Shown here in pieces: positions 48,113 through 48,159 of a stretch of DNA of 48,159 bases; the stretch's first letter is position 1, and each line of letters opens with the position of its first letter. The position numbers were made by a program, and so were the translations under genes. Origin of the DNA: an uncultured Polycyclovorans sp. (GTDB lineage Bacteria; Pseudomonadota; Gammaproteobacteria; Nevskiales; Nevskiaceae); contig CAKZHZ010000064.1 of assembly GCA_936928855.1 (NCBI GenBank), positions 1-48,159 on the forward strand, in the 5' to 3' direction. The notes beneath the pieces were generated by a model. The model had not been told where the DNA came from. It searched no databases and was given only the letters and a program-made list of their open reading frames with translations.

Positions 48113-48159
48113 TCGCCGCCCTTGCAGCGGCAAACGCGGATCTGGCGGTAAGCGGAACG

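Overview
The window is GC-rich, gene-dense chromosomal DNA of a gammaproteobacterium. Three conserved blocks support that placement: ygfB-pepP-ubiH-ubiI; purM-purN divergent from DUF2066-perM-hda; and suhB divergent from trmJ. rdgC, comEA and the argA-bioA-rsmE-pyrC run agree with it. The high GC content, two acyl-CoA dehydrogenases and a TonB receptor suggest a Nevskiales, Salinisphaerales or Xanthomonadales relative, but that is inference. I see no rRNA, tRNA, IS element, prophage or CRISPR array, and no gene-free stretch longer than about 300 bases.

Layout. 1-0.6 kb: the 5' end of ribB (running off the left edge) and a small upstream ORF, both minus. 0.6-2.6 kb: a metallo-beta-lactamase-fold hydrolase facing a lipoprotein aminopeptidase. 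2.7-4.7 kb: a structured RNA candidate ending in an intrinsic terminator, then a dihaem cytochrome c lipoprotein. 4.7-9.5 kb: the minus-strand operon argA-bioA-rsmE-pyrC with overlapping genes. 9.6-16.8 kb: a mixed accessory stretch with a small lipoprotein, a BlaI/M56 pair divergent from a TonB receptor, a membrane protein, a small ORFan, an SRPBCC protein, a GNAT enzyme and a conserved small protein. 16.9-19.4 kb: a LysR regulator divergent from azoR-pirin. 19.5-24.1 kb: a cysteine-rich exported protein, then ygfB-pepP-ubiH-ubiI (ubiquinone hydroxylases). 24.1-32.1 kb: a minus-strand two-partner secretion operon, tpsB, then a 1797-residue exoprotein, then a FecR-domain protein. 32.3-38 kb: wrbA-DUF2069, hda-perM-DUF2066, purM-purN-DUF3108. 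38-46 kb: isovaleryl-CoA dehydrogenase with a Nudix/metallo-beta-lactamase fusion, rdgC, an SLC13 permease, a glutathione peroxidase and a large acyl-CoA dehydrogenase. 46-48.2 kb: comEA, suhB, trmJ and a strong outward-facing promoter at the right edge.

Most interesting points. (1) The secreted exoprotein and its FecR-domain neighbour each contain one cysteine only, at the penultimate residue, and both carry Thr/Pro-rich segments. This suggests a disulfide-linked surface assembly. (2) Nine genes have a -10-like hexamer exactly 6-7 bases before the first ATG, which points to leaderless transcription. (3) Positions 2703-2809 form a structured RNA with two competing hairpins and a true terminator in front of the cytochrome gene.

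Redox and quinone biology recurs across the window (UbiH, UbiI, AzoR, WrbA, pirin, glutathione peroxidase, dihaem cytochrome), alongside leucine/fatty acid catabolism and core nucleotide, biotin and arginine synthesis.
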